From Mermis nigrescens (lineage: Eukaryota; Nematoda; Enoplea; Mermithida; Mermithidae), in the NCBI GenBank assembly GCA_036768485.1, contig JAVLUZ010000154.1:6306512-6370511 (forward strand): 64,000 nt of DNA, in the 5' to 3' direction. How positions within the stretch are numbered: position 1 is the stretch's first letter; every line of letters starts with the position of its first letter. Below the pieces are notes generated by a model. That model ran no database searches. It was not told the origin of the DNA and saw only the letters and a program-made list of their open reading frames with translations. The translations under genes were made by a program, and so were the position numbers. This document shows positions 23,470-34,649 of the stretch, piece after piece.

Positions 23470-25607
23470 AATAGAGCATTATTTAGCGTTCAATCCGTTA
23501 ATAACAACGGCGTATTCCATAAAAATAAAATGCGTTTATTCGGAAGCTTTTGATTGGATTGTCTTTTAAGGATGGTGAGCTATCGTAAAAAAACTGCCAA
23601 ATAATAAGAAAAAATTTATTCCATTATTGTGAGTGCCTAATTTGCCATAACGCCAAAGAAGAAAAAAGGACAAATTAGTGATTTTCTTCAATATGCATAT
23701 CGTAAAAATGCGCCGCAATTGTTCTGGCACAGCTTGCAGTATGCTGCTCAATGACAACAGTGCGAAAAGAAAAGAAAGAAAGAGAGAAAGAAAAGAAAGA
23801 AGAAAAGAAAAGAAAACCAGCTGCGCGTTCAATCCGTTAATTACAATTGGCGTATTCCATGACTGCCACACACACAAAAAAATTACGTTATTGAACGCCC
23901 GATTGAGCACCACACTTTTGAGGACAGCAAGCTGCCATAAAAAATCGCCAAATAATTGGAAAAAATTAATTCCCATTGTTAAATTGCCGCCTAATTTACC
24001 CCATTTTGCCAAGAAGAAAAAGGGACAAATTAGTGATTTTTCTTCAATATTCCCATTTCCAAATGACTGAAAAAAAAATATGCGCGGATTGTTTTGACCA
24101 GTATGCTATGACGGTATGATGAACGTTATTTGGCGTTCAATCCGTTAATAACAACTGGCGTATTCGCAAAAATAAAATTACATTATTGAGCGATTGGTGC
24201 TATGCCTTCTTTTTAGGGCGGTGAGCTATCGTAAAAAAGCTGCCAAATAATTAGAAAAAATTTATTCCGTTATTGGTGCGCTAATTTATTCTACCGGCCA
24301 AAGAAGAAAAAGGGACAAATTGTTGATTTTCTTCAATATGCATATCAACAAAAGTAGCCTGATTGTTTTGGCACAGCTTGCGGGTATGCTGCTCAACCAA
24401 AGCAATGGAACATTATTGCGCGTTCAATCCGTTAATTGCAATTGTATTCCGACAAAAATTACATTAACCAATTGCGATTGGTGCTTTTGGACAGCAAACT
24501 GCTGTAAAAAATCGCCAAATATTGGAAAAAATTAATTTAATATTATGAGTGCCGCCTAATTTGCCATTACATGAAAAGAAAAAGGATAAAATTGGTGATT
24601 TCCCCATGTTTTCCCGAAGAATCAAAAGAAAGCTCACTTGCAGTTATTTTGACCAAGCTTGCAGTATGCTGCTCAACGGTGATGGGCGTTGGTAACCATT
24701 CCAACAAAAATAAAATTAAAAGTATTAAAACGCAATTAGTTGTGTTTAAGAAGGCGAGCTATGCGCCTGATTGTTTTAGCCAAGCTTGGGTATGCCACTC
24801 AACTAGCGATAAAAACGCTTGCTTGATTATGATTGGCCAGAAAGCTTGGGTATACAATAGAACGTTATTTGGCGTTCAATCCAGCTAATAACAACTTACA
24901 ACTGTTGTAAAAGCACTCCATTACCGTGCTTCCCAGACGCCCGATTGGTTCATCTTTTAAAAAAGGGCGGTGAGCTATATTACTTTAATAAGAAAAAATT
25001 TATTCGATTATTGCAAGTGCGCTAATTTGTCATTAAAACGAAGAAGAAAAAGGGACAAATTAGTGATTTTCTTCAATATGCATATCAACAAAAATGCGCC
25101 TGATTGTTTTGGGACGAAAGCTTGGTATGCTGCTCAACCGGGCAATGGAACGCATTATTAACGTTCATCCGTTAATTACAATTGACGTATTCGACAAAAA
25201 AAAATTGCGTTATTCGGAACGCGATTGAATTGTTTTTTGAGGACAGCTATATGAAGAACCGCCAAATAATTAGAAAAAATTAATTCTGTTATTCTGCAGT
25301 GCCGCCTAATTTGCCATTACCGCCAAAAAAGGAATAAATTCGTGATTTCTTCAATATGCATGTAAACCAAAATGCGCCGGATTGTTTTGACCAAGCTTGC
25401 AGTATGCGCCCCCAACTACCGAGTGATGGAACGTTATTTGGCGCTCAATCTGTTAATTCTGACTGGCGATATTCCAACAAAAATAAAATTACGTTGACCG
25501 GAATGCCAGGCTGGATTGTGTTTAAGAACAGCGAGCTATCGCCTGATTGTTTTTTACGGCACCCCAGCTTTTGAATTTCTGCTTCAACTGAGCGATAAAA
25601 ACGCGCT
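23470..25607. repeat. Diverged tandem array with alternating monomers
   Basis: GCGTTCAATCCGTTAAT-like words recur near 23489, 23825, 24134, 24420, 24870, 25157 and 25440 (spacing about 280-450 bp). Two kinds alternate: one reads TTAATAACAAC and pairs with GGTGAGCTATCGTAAAAAA, the other reads TTAATTACAATTGGCG and pairs with AGGACAGCAAGCTGC. This makes a dimer unit of about 600-700 bp. The array runs into the assembly gap. Its open frames are repeat artefacts. Confidence 0.75.
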
Positions 25608-25797
25608 NNNNNNNNNNNNNNNNNNNNNNNNNNNNNNNNNNNNNNNNNNNNNNNNNNNNNNNNNNNNNNNNNNNNNNNNNNNNNNNNNNNNNNNNNNNNN
25701 NNNNNNNNNNNNNNNNNNNNNNNNNNNNNNNNNNNNNNNNNNNNNNNNNNNNNNNNNNNNNNNNNNNNNNNNNNNNNNNNNNNNNNNNNNNNNNNNN
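25608..25797. other. Assembly gap (190 N)
   Basis: Unknown bases at the end of the tandem array; the true length is not known from the sequence. Confidence 1.
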
Positions 25798-25930
25798 CTC
25801 AAAATTTATAAATGAATTCTATCCAGTGTAAAATAAGGTTTACGGGCTTTGTGGCTATTTTCATTAAAGCTAGCCCCAAATTTATGTGGTTCTATTTAAA
25901 TGGATCTACTTTTATACCTTTTACTCACTT

Positions 25931-28142
25931 CAGGGTGGCCACTGGTTTCCTAAAATAAAATTCCCGGGTTTTTCCCAGGATTTCTCGGGTGATTTATGGA
26001 CAATTTCCCGGTTTTAAATCATGCTTTAAACGCACACGATATACGTAGAAGTGTCATAAGAACATGAAAAAGGGTAAGGCACAAGCAACTTTTTAATCAA
26101 ACAAATGCAAATACTACACGAAACTTTTGGAACAATCATAATTTCTTTTTCAATGATGCTAACGAGTTGTCAATAGCAGTTCTCGCAGCCTATAATATAG
26201 TACAGTAGCGATTTTAGTGTGGTAAAACAGGGTTTCCGATCTTTGGTAGTGTATTTCAGCCAATTTCTGGGTTTCTACGCCAAAATTACTAAGAATTGAC
26301 TCCTAAATGGTGCAAAGCGCTGCAAAATTTGGCATTTTTCCATTCTAAATGAAAATTCTGCCATTTTAAAGATATTTACGACCATAGGCGAATCTAGGAT
26401 TTTCCTAAGGGGGGGGCGGTATCCAGGCTTTTCCAAAAACAGTCAAAGATAGATCAAAAAAAATTTTTCCTTAACGAGCAAAATAGCGTTTTTTCAGTGT
26501 TTTGCATTGTATACTTCTACATAAAATCACTTGACGCAATATTTTTTCTAAAAAAATTTAAAATGTTAGACAATTTTGTGCGAAAACTAAATTTCCTGCG
26601 ACTTTAACAAAACTGGGCGCGAAGCGCCGAAACATTTGTGAAATTAAGGTGGATAGACGTCTATAAACATGATTAATCGTTGATTTCGTATTTATAAAGA
26701 CGGATGCGAACATCGAAATTTTTAATTGAAAAATAGAAGAAAACTATGCAATAATAGATATTAAAATTGTTTTGAAACCTACATGGACAGAAATGGCTTC
26801 CAGGTGTTTTTTTTGTACAAGGTCCGTTTGTGCATATACAAAAGATGGTCCCTAAAAGTTCTTTGTACATTTTGTACACACAAATTTTTGGATACTATGA
26901 TATAGTACGGTAGCGACTTTAGTGTGGTAAAAACAGAGTTGTTCGACCTTGGGTAGTGTATTTTGGCTGATTCCTGGTTTTATGAGGCAAAAATCATTAA
27001 GAATCGTCTTAAAACGGCGCAAAGCGCCGAAAAATTCGACATTTTTCCTTTCGAAATGCAATTTCTGCTATTATAAAGATATATAGGACACACAATTTTC
27101 GCTATTACGGCGCGAAGCGCCGAAAATTTTTGCGAATTTCAGACCTTTTTTGAAGTTTTCGTCTTCCTGAAAAGCCTTTTTTGTACATCGGGAAAACTCC
27201 TTTGCCGAATACAAAAACAAACGTGCTTCCATGTCGCCAAGAAAGTAAATAAATGTCATTAATAGGTATCATCCGGGAAAATTTGAGAAGTTATGGTCAC
27301 TGACGGCCAAAAAGTCATTGCAAATTGCCTATCCATTCTTTATTCCGCCAAATATTTTTGGCCAATGGGGAGGGGAGGCGGCCGCACCCACCGCCCCACT
27401 TAAATCCGCCCCTGCATAGGACAAACAATTACTCATATCGGCGCAGAGCACCGAAAATTTGTGGTATTCTTTCACCTTTTACAGTTTTTGTCTTCCCAAA
27501 AATCTTTCAAAAAACAGAGTTGTTCGACTTTTGATAGGGTATTTTAGCTTTCAAATTTCTGAGTCTCTAAGGGCAAAAATCACTAAGAATCGTCTTGCCG
27601 AAAGAATTTGACATTTTTCTATTTGAAATGCAATCTCTGCCATTATAAAAATATACAGAACACATGATTATTCATTTCGGCGCTAAGCGCCACGAAAATT
27701 TTGCGAATTTCCGACCTTTTTTAATTTTAGTCTTCCCAAAAATCTTTGTACATGTACAAAGTTGGTCCCGAAAAGTCTTTGTATATCGGGGAAAATCTTT
27801 GCCGAGTACAAAAAACACTGTTGCATAAACGTCTTAGCGAACAATAGTACAAATAGCTACTAGCTAATAAACAAAGAGAATACACAAATAGCAATCAACG
27901 ATGTGACAATGGGCGAGAAGGAAAACGGAAATAAATGCTACATGATAAAACATAAAAACACGTAAACTAGTATGATATTAAAAGCGATAAAAAATGTAAC
28001 ATTGTACTATTAATTCAATATTTTTGGCCTCCAAAAACTGAGTTCAAACTAAATTTCTTGACGAAAATCCCGGGTTTTTTTCGCCAAAAAAATTCCCGGG
28101 TTTTTCAGGTTTTCCCGAATTCCCGGGTGAGTGGCCACCCTG
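25931..28142. mobile_element. hAT-like composite element, 2212 bp
   Basis: The ends CAGGGTGGCCACTGG and, inverted, CAGGGTGGCCACTCACC are classic hAT-type termini. CCCGGGTTTTT words follow inside both. The flanking octamers do not match, so the duplication has decayed or an end was lost. Later insertions fill the interior (26383-27414 and CAGTG-family pieces to about 27830). No transposase frame is visible. Confidence 0.75.
26383..27414. mobile_element. Nested CAGTGGCGGATC-family element with CAGTG-family sequence inside
   Basis: The ends CATAGGCGAATCTAGGA and, inverted, CAGGGGCGGATTTAAG match the family of 14654-15140. The interior contains GTACAAGGTCC and GTACAAAG words of the CAGTG family (from about 26801) and perfect GGCGCGAAGCGCC hairpins at 26616-26628 and 27109-27121. 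The flanking octamers match at only 5 of 8. Confidence 0.6.
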
Positions 28143-28500
28143 CATTATTCAATTGGAAATAAAAGCTAATATTGACGTTAAAACTAATGATTAAATCCTA
28201 CTCTGTGCACCTGCATAAGCCACAAATAAACAAAAAAGGTTAATTCGAACTTCTTCAGTTTGGGGTTAGTAATAAAATTTCTTGTTGTTGTGCTTTTCAT
28301 ACGTTTTATGTATGTGGTAGCACTCCTGCTTAGGTTATTACTCCCATGTTGGTTGATTATTAGTGCTCAGCTTACTTTGAGATTATAGGCGTTACCATGG
28401 AACTCACTAGCAGGTTTTAGGCAGTTCACTTCGATGTTAGTTCCTCCAATTCAATCAATTGCGTCACGAGCAAAGGGACGTTAAAATTAGCTACAGTAGT
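28143..28500. other. Non-coding stretch
   Basis: I see no repeat end, exon or RNA gene here. Confidence 0.5.
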
Positions 28501-31008
28501 TGAATGAATGAATGAATGAAATAATTTATTACTGAAACGCGACAATTACGAAAGATGTAAAGTAATAAAACGTACGGTCAAAAGAATAAAAGCGTACAGC
28601 AAAAGGCGACGAGCGAGTCATGAAAATGACGATTTAAGCCCGCCCTATAATAAATTTAGATAAGTCGACATCAATTAATCTAGATTTGAATATATTCAAG
28701 TTAGGGAAGAGACTACAAAATCAGGTAGGTGATTCCAAATTGAGATATACTTATAGAAAAAGTCAAATTTTTGTAAATTAGAACGGACAAGAGGAACAAC
28801 TAGCTTGAAACGATTCGTGCAGCGAGTAGTATTTTGATTAAGCACAAAAAAATCTGTCATGCAAAGACAAGATTTTTGACTAATAATTTGATACATCATA
28901 CATAAGCAAATATGAAGGCGACGTAATTCTAATCGACACAAGTTAAGTTGGTTAAGGCGTTCGTCGTAAGAAAGAGGGCTATGATATCCAACTATGTATT
29001 TAGTAAATTTACGCTGAAGAGTCTCCAGCCTGTTGATATCACTAATATAAGAGGGGTTCCATAAAGCACAGGAATATTCAAGGATCGGTCTGACGTAAAC
29101 AATGAAGGCCTTTACGAGATTATTTTTATCACGCGAAAAGAAGGATTTTCTAATTAGGATAGATCTCAAGAAAGCTTTCTTGATAATACTGTTGTAATGT
29201 TCCTTAAATTTAAGGTTGTGCGAAATTAGCACTCCTAAATCGCGAACATAGACAGAATCGTTCGTAATAACTTGTGTATTGAGTGTATATGACAATTTAG
29301 GATTATTTTGCCCAAATATAGGGCTGTGCATTTAGAATATGATATTGGTAAACAATTTCTGGTGGCCCAAATGGAAATTCTATCTAAATCGGTCTGAAGT
29401 GTTTGATAATTGCAGGAAAGATTGAATATTTTTAAGTCATCCGCGAACATAAAAGTCGAACTTGACAAGTTATCAAAGATATCATTTATAAAAATCAAAA
29501 ACAACGTAGGTCCAAGAATGGACCCTTGAATAACTCCACTTGTAACAGCGGCATAATCTGAAAAACACTGATTAACGCGAACACACTGAATACGATTAGA
29601 TAGAAAAGCTTTTAACCAATTAAACAGGTGTTGTTGAATACCGTAACTAGTTAATTTAACAAGAAGTTTAGATATGTCGACTTTGTCAAAAGCTTTAGCA
29701 AAGTCTACATAAATAATATCAACGGTTTCTTTACAATCCAGTGATTTAACCCAAGAATGTTTACAATTTAATAGTTGCAATTCGCAAGATTTATGTTTTT
29801 GGAAACCATATTGAAAAGGTGATATTAACTCATTTGTAGATAAATAAATTGATAGTTGAGTATTAATAATACTTTCCATTATCTTACAAGTTGAGCAACA
29901 TAAAGAAACAGGACGATAATTTTCAGTTAATGAGGGGTCACCCTTTTTAATTATAGGTACAACGTAAGCCTCCCTCCAAATGTCTGGGATATCACCTGAT
30001 AAAAAAGAAACAGTAAAAATACTGATAAGGGGTTTAAGAAGATAATAAGCTAATTTTTTAACAAAAAAGTTACTTAAACCATCAGGCGCTATCGAAGTCG
30101 AGTTTTTCATCTTAGCAATCGCCCGTGAGACATTATTTTCGTCAAAGACGATGTTTGAAATAGAAAAATCGCCCCGCTTCTGAAAAACAAAAGAATCGTT
30201 AGTATCATCATTGGTAAATACGGAAGAGAAGTAATGATTGAACATATTCGTTTTACAATGAAGATCAGTTACTACATTATTGTCGGTGGAAGTAATAGGT
30301 GGAATGCTTCGAGAATTATTTAAACGATTATTTACAAATCTAAAAAAGGATTTCAGATCGTTATGTTGCAATAAATTACTTTCCTGTAAGCAAAAATGAT
30401 TGTGAATTTCTTTGCGTAACATTTTACAATGATTACGATACCTTTGTTTGCATATAATTGTACGATATTTTTTGTATTTTTGCCATAAAAGCCGTTTTTT
30501 GGCAAATAATTTTCGTAAAACTTTAGGGTATAAAAATTTGGAGGGCTTTGCTTTGACTTTGGGAACAAAAGTAAAAATTAGAGGCCTTAAGACATTTAAA
30601 AATACATTATACATGTCGTTAACATTTAAACAAGTAGAAAAAAGATCAGGCCAAGAAATCGTAGAAAGAAAGCTACCAATACTAAAATAGTCTGCTTTTT
30701 GAAAATTAAAGTGAGATTCTACATAAGTAGTAGGTGGAGTTATCAGAGTTTCAAAAGATATAGAATTGTGGTCACTTGTGGAAAAGGAGGGTAGTACTTT
30801 AACATTAAAAACATTGTTTGCTGCAAAAATAACATCAATAATATTTGTATCATGCGTTTGATCTAAAACTAATTGTGTTAATCCTGTAGATGAGAAACAG
30901 TCGTAAAACAATTCATTAAGAGAATCGGATGTAAAGGTACCTAAGGTCCAATCAATTTTAGGTAAATTGAAATCCCCTAGGATAATTACGGGATAAGAGC
31001 AATTATTT
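28501..31008 (-). mobile_element. Non-LTR retrotransposon 1, 5'-truncated, with (TTCA)n tail
   Basis: Minus-strand element covering the C-terminal part of the endonuclease, the reverse transcriptase and the C-terminal region. It ends in about five TTCA units (28501-28520, read as TGAA on +). A short tandem tail in place of poly(A) is characteristic of CR1/L2-type elements. The 5' end stops near 31008 within the endonuclease, as expected from incomplete target-primed reverse transcription. Confidence 0.88.
28696..31005 (-). pseudogene. Endonuclease-reverse transcriptase of non-LTR element 1, frameshifted
   Basis: The endonuclease part shows LGDFNLPKIDW near 30975 and the SDHNSISF motif. The RT motifs follow: PDGLSNFFVKKL, ENYRPVSL, motif A YVDFAKAFDKV, motif B SGVIQGSILGP and motif C FADDLKIF. 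The C-terminal part has VYVRPILEYSCALWNP, then LETLQRKFTKYI, then WNHLPDFVV. The frame is open for 558 codons (29235-30911), then shifts by one base near 29315 into the remaining 200 codons. All catalytic Asp residues are present, so this copy is young apart from the shift. Family membership within CR1/L2/jockey is by motif resemblance only. Confidence 0.88.
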
Positions 31009-31445
31009 TAATTGTAATCGATATCTAGCTCGCTTATTTTAGAAAACCTCAGATTTTCACCAAAACCCCAAAAAAAACCCTCAAAAATTTTCAAAAACCT
31101 CAACAAAAACCCCAAAAAATAAAAACCTCAAAAAAACCTCAAATGTAAAAAGAAACCTCAAAATTTGAGGTAAAACCCCACGGTTGGCAACCCTGAGCGC
31201 AGCGCTTTATTTATTAACAGTAAACAGTTATTTGTGTCTTAGTTATGCGTCACTTATAACTGCTCTGCTAAATCTATCAATGACACTTTGAATATCATGG
31301 CATAATTTGTGCTTTGCCTATTTCCACACATTTGAGCAACTTTTTCCCAATTTAGAAACCGTAGGCATGGACAAATACGAAAATACAATATATAAGTAAT
31401 AAGGCAACTTATTTAAACATTAATTTTGTTGATCCAGTCTTTAAG

Positions 31446-31476
<31 letters not shown>

Positions 31477-32701
31477 TTAGTTTAATTGTAAAAATTTCGT
31501 CTGCTTATGCTTTTGTGCGCCGAGTAGTGTGAGACACGCATACACAATTATGTGCATGTAGAAAGAAATTTGACGTGAGCAGCAAGTTTGAGGTTTCTCA
31601 AAAAAAACAATTTTATAGTCTACTGTGCGAATCATCTTTGCCCTTCTTGGACGAAATTACGGCTACGCGTGTATAACGCACCGTTTTTTCGATATTTAGG
31701 ACTTTTGTGAACCAAAATTTCTGGGTGTCGTGTGGAAAAAAGTTTACGGTAGCCAAGCTATCGCAACGTGAAGCGCAGAAAACTATAGCATATTCTACGC
31801 AAATCTTAGCTTTTGATAGGCAAGCGAAACTATTGGAATAAGTAAGTGGCCAAACTATGCAAGCACTTAGTAGCCAGCGGGATAGGGGCACGTTCCATTT
31901 CCGGCACTTGTGTTGTTTAAAAAGAGGGAAAAAATTTTTCAAATTTTTCTGAAATTTAGTAGAATATGGTTAACTTTAGTATGCTGATCACAAATAATAT
32001 CACATTACATTTTAATCGCATACTCGTAATTTTCGAAAAATTCGAATTTCAATTTACATTTTCTAAATTTTTGATTTTTTACTTTTTTCGAAATTTTGTT
32101 GATTATATGGTCAATTTCCTTGCGACGATCAAAAATAAGACATCCATTTGCGGATCCATATTGAAATCAGGTGAAAATAAGCCTAAGCTAATGTGTGGTT
32201 GCACAGCTCGCTCCACTTGCTGCAACCCCATTACCTCAGGCTTATTTTTTGTGTGGTACCAACATGGAAGCACATTAATGAGCCTAAGCCTCTTTTTATG
32301 ATTCATATCCAATTTTAGGCTTAGAATTTGTAATTTCATGTTTGTAACAGACAAAAAATAAGCCCGAGCTAATAGGGTTGCAGAGAGCGGAGCGAGCGAA
32401 ACGAGCTGCAACCTCACATTAGCCTAGGCTTATTTTTTGCCAGGCATAAATATAGATCTCTTAGCAGCATCCAAGGGTTATATAGTCAAAGCTTGGTCAA
32501 AAGAAGTTTTGTACAAAAATAAAAAAGTGAACATTTAAAAATTCATTAAAAAATTAACATCAGAATTTTTCGGAAATTTTTTTGCGATCAAAACGGATTT
32601 CGTATCCGTGATCAATGTTTATGAATTGGTCATATAATATTAAATTTTGAAAATGTTTTCGCGCCCTTAAACTACACAAGTGCCCCTTTTTCGGTACTTC
32701 T
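31009..32701. other. Repeat debris, TA run and a hairpin repeat
   Basis: Reiterated AAACCTCAAAAA and AAACCCC words (31048-31180) end at GGTTGGCAACCCTG (to 31195), which looks like a hAT terminus without a recognisable partner. A short (TA)n lies at 31447-31472. Two AAATAAGCC...GGCTTATTT inverted pairs lie at 32165-32250 and 32345-32447. I can support no gene. Confidence 0.5.
32345..32447. repeat. Hairpin repeat with GCGGAGCGAGCGAA loop
   Basis: The arms AAAAAATAAGCCCGAGCTAA and TTAGCCTAGGCTTATTTTTT enclose GGTTGCAG...CTGCAACC and a loop GAGCGGAGCGAGCGAAACGA. Similar loops sit in hairpins at 45683-45810, 56700-56815 and 59445-59560. Confidence 0.7.
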
Positions 32702-33857
32702 AGGGCCGTATGACAGAACGCGGAATAGTGCTATTCCGGGATAAAACAGTGGGATACGAGGGCGGAATAAAATATTTTGGTATTACAGAAAGCGGAATAA
32801 ACAGTGATATTCCAGAAATAACGTTAATATGACAGAACGCAGAATAAGCGCCGTTCCAGGCGCTAACCTCGGGATAAAACGGCGGAATAAAAATAAGCGG
32901 TATGACAGAAGGCGGAATAAGTTATCTCGGGAATAAAAACGGCCGCTTTTATTCCGCCATTTTATACCCGGTCGGAGCAGGTATAAGACAGCGGAATAGT
33001 AGTAAAAATCGTTTCTAAAGCGATTTTAAAAGAAGTAAATGTGTTAAAAAATTTTTAATTGGAAAGGCAATTGATTCCTCTGTATCTAGAAATTTAATTT
33101 GGTTGCTGTCATTTGTAATACGATCAAAACAGATACAGAAAATTTTCTAGTTGGCGCTGTTTGCCCCATGAGTGCGGCTCGCCTTGTTGAGCTCTCGACA
33201 AAATTGATTTTTTATGATTTTTCGATCATGCAATATTTAATACCTCCAGTAAAGTTATTAAAAAAATTAATGCAGTTGGTAGTGTGTATAATTAACAAGT
33301 TGACATCAAGATTCGCAAATGAGTACCTTCTTACACAGAAAAGTAGTTATTTCATGTGCAAGCTATCATTTTTTTGATTTCAATGTCAATGTTTCATTTT
33401 CCTTTTCCGTAGAAGCAAGCAAGCCGCATTTATTGAATCAAATTATAAAAAGCTTATCTGGTAATATTCGGCAGTCCCATTAACTCAATGCATCAATGCA
33501 CACTCTACCCGTGCGCACGCATGTACATGAATACTACACGTTTGTATTTACGTCGTATATTTTCAAAGTAATTCGAACGTGACTACAGTATGCACCATGA
33601 GTTGGACATCCAATTTATACACAAAACCTATGGAATGCGTAACTTAATCCTGGGATAGATACAGTTATCCCAGGTACAGCTATTCCTCCGCGTATTTCGC
33701 GTTCTGTCATACCAAATTTTCTTATTCCTAGGATAGCTTATTCCGTCCCTTAACCCAGGAATAGCTATCACGAGAATAAGTTTTATTACGAGAATAGCTA
33801 TTCCCGGAATAGCGCTTATCTCAGGAACAACTTATTCCGCGTTCTGCCATACGGCCC
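32702..33857. mobile_element. Foldback element with GGAATA-reiterated arms, 1.16 kb
   Basis: The left end GGGCCGTATGACAGAACG is mirrored by CGTTCTGCCATACGGCCC on the right. Both arms contain many copies of GCGGAATA, ATTCCGGGATAA and CAGAACGC in both orientations, so each arm can also fold on itself. The central 0.6 kb is AT-rich with no open frame of note. I found no matching target duplication. Confidence 0.72.
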
Positions 33858-33962
33858 CCACAGAATAGTAACTATCATGACATCACTAATGCCTGTATTT
33901 CGACCTAAGCAGGAGTGATACCGACCTAAGCGGGAGCGATACCGACCTGAGCGGGAGTTTTT

Positions 33963-34649
33963 TTGTTAAAACTTAAATCCTTGGGAGTTTCGGGTACACT
34001 GTTAAGCTGGATTACATCATTTTTAGCGGGAAGGTCACAAAAGGTGAAGATAAATAGTTGTTTCTCAAACCCACAACCGGTAATTAGCGGTGTCCCTCAA
34101 GGCAGTGTGTTAGGGCCTACATTGTTTTTAGTGTTTATAAATGATTTAGTTGATTATATTGAACATAGTGATATTATGTTGTTTGCTGATGATGCAAAAA
34201 TTTTAATGTTTCATGTAATGCTGATCTCTTACAATCGGATCTGGATTCATTACACGCATGGACTAAAAAATGGCAGTTGCAAATAAGTTATGGTAAATAT
34301 GCAACGTTGTATTTGGGGTATGGGAATCCTAGAAACAACTACAAACTGGGTTTTCAAGATTTAATTGTTTCTGAAGGATCTATTAAGGATTTGGGAGTGT
34401 ATATTAGTGATGACCTATCTTCTAGCATTCATTGTGTGAACACTGCGTCTAAAGCTTCTCGAGTTGCATCACTGATCCAGAAAAGCTTCGTCTCAAAAAA
34501 TATTGAATTAATGGTAAAAGCTTTTAAAGTCTATGTAAGACCCATTTTGGAGTATAGCTCTGTGGTTTGGAACCCTTATTTGATTAAAGATATTAAATGT
34601 ATTGAAAAAGTTCAGCGTAAATTTACAAAAAGAATACTATGGCGACAAG
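33963..34649 (+). pseudogene. Non-LTR retrotransposon 2, internal RT fragment
   Basis: The translation begins at the thumb side of motif A (LLKLKSLGVSGTLLSWITSF), shows motif B SGVPQGSVLGPTLF and motif C LFADDAKI. It then shifts frame near 34280 and continues with CATLYLGYGNPRNNY, KDLGVYISDDL, VYVRPILEYSSVVWNP and KVQRKFTKRIL. It is cut at 34650 by the GC-ended element. The part of the retroelement beyond it is absent on the far side of the gap. A 5' truncation at about 33960 follows three CCGACCTAAGCGGGAG-type repeats (33901-33960). Confidence 0.85.

Noticed and set aside
23566..24070. Open frames of 148 and 130 codons on opposite strands
   Set aside because: They overlap within the tandem array, have low-complexity composition and no conserved motif.
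25516..25815. Open frames through the N run
   Set aside because: They are produced by undefined bases in the assembly gap.
31613..31942. 109-codon minus-strand frame
   Set aside because: It has mixed hydrophobic and Cys content but no motif or splice support, and the neighbouring sequence is repeat-derived.
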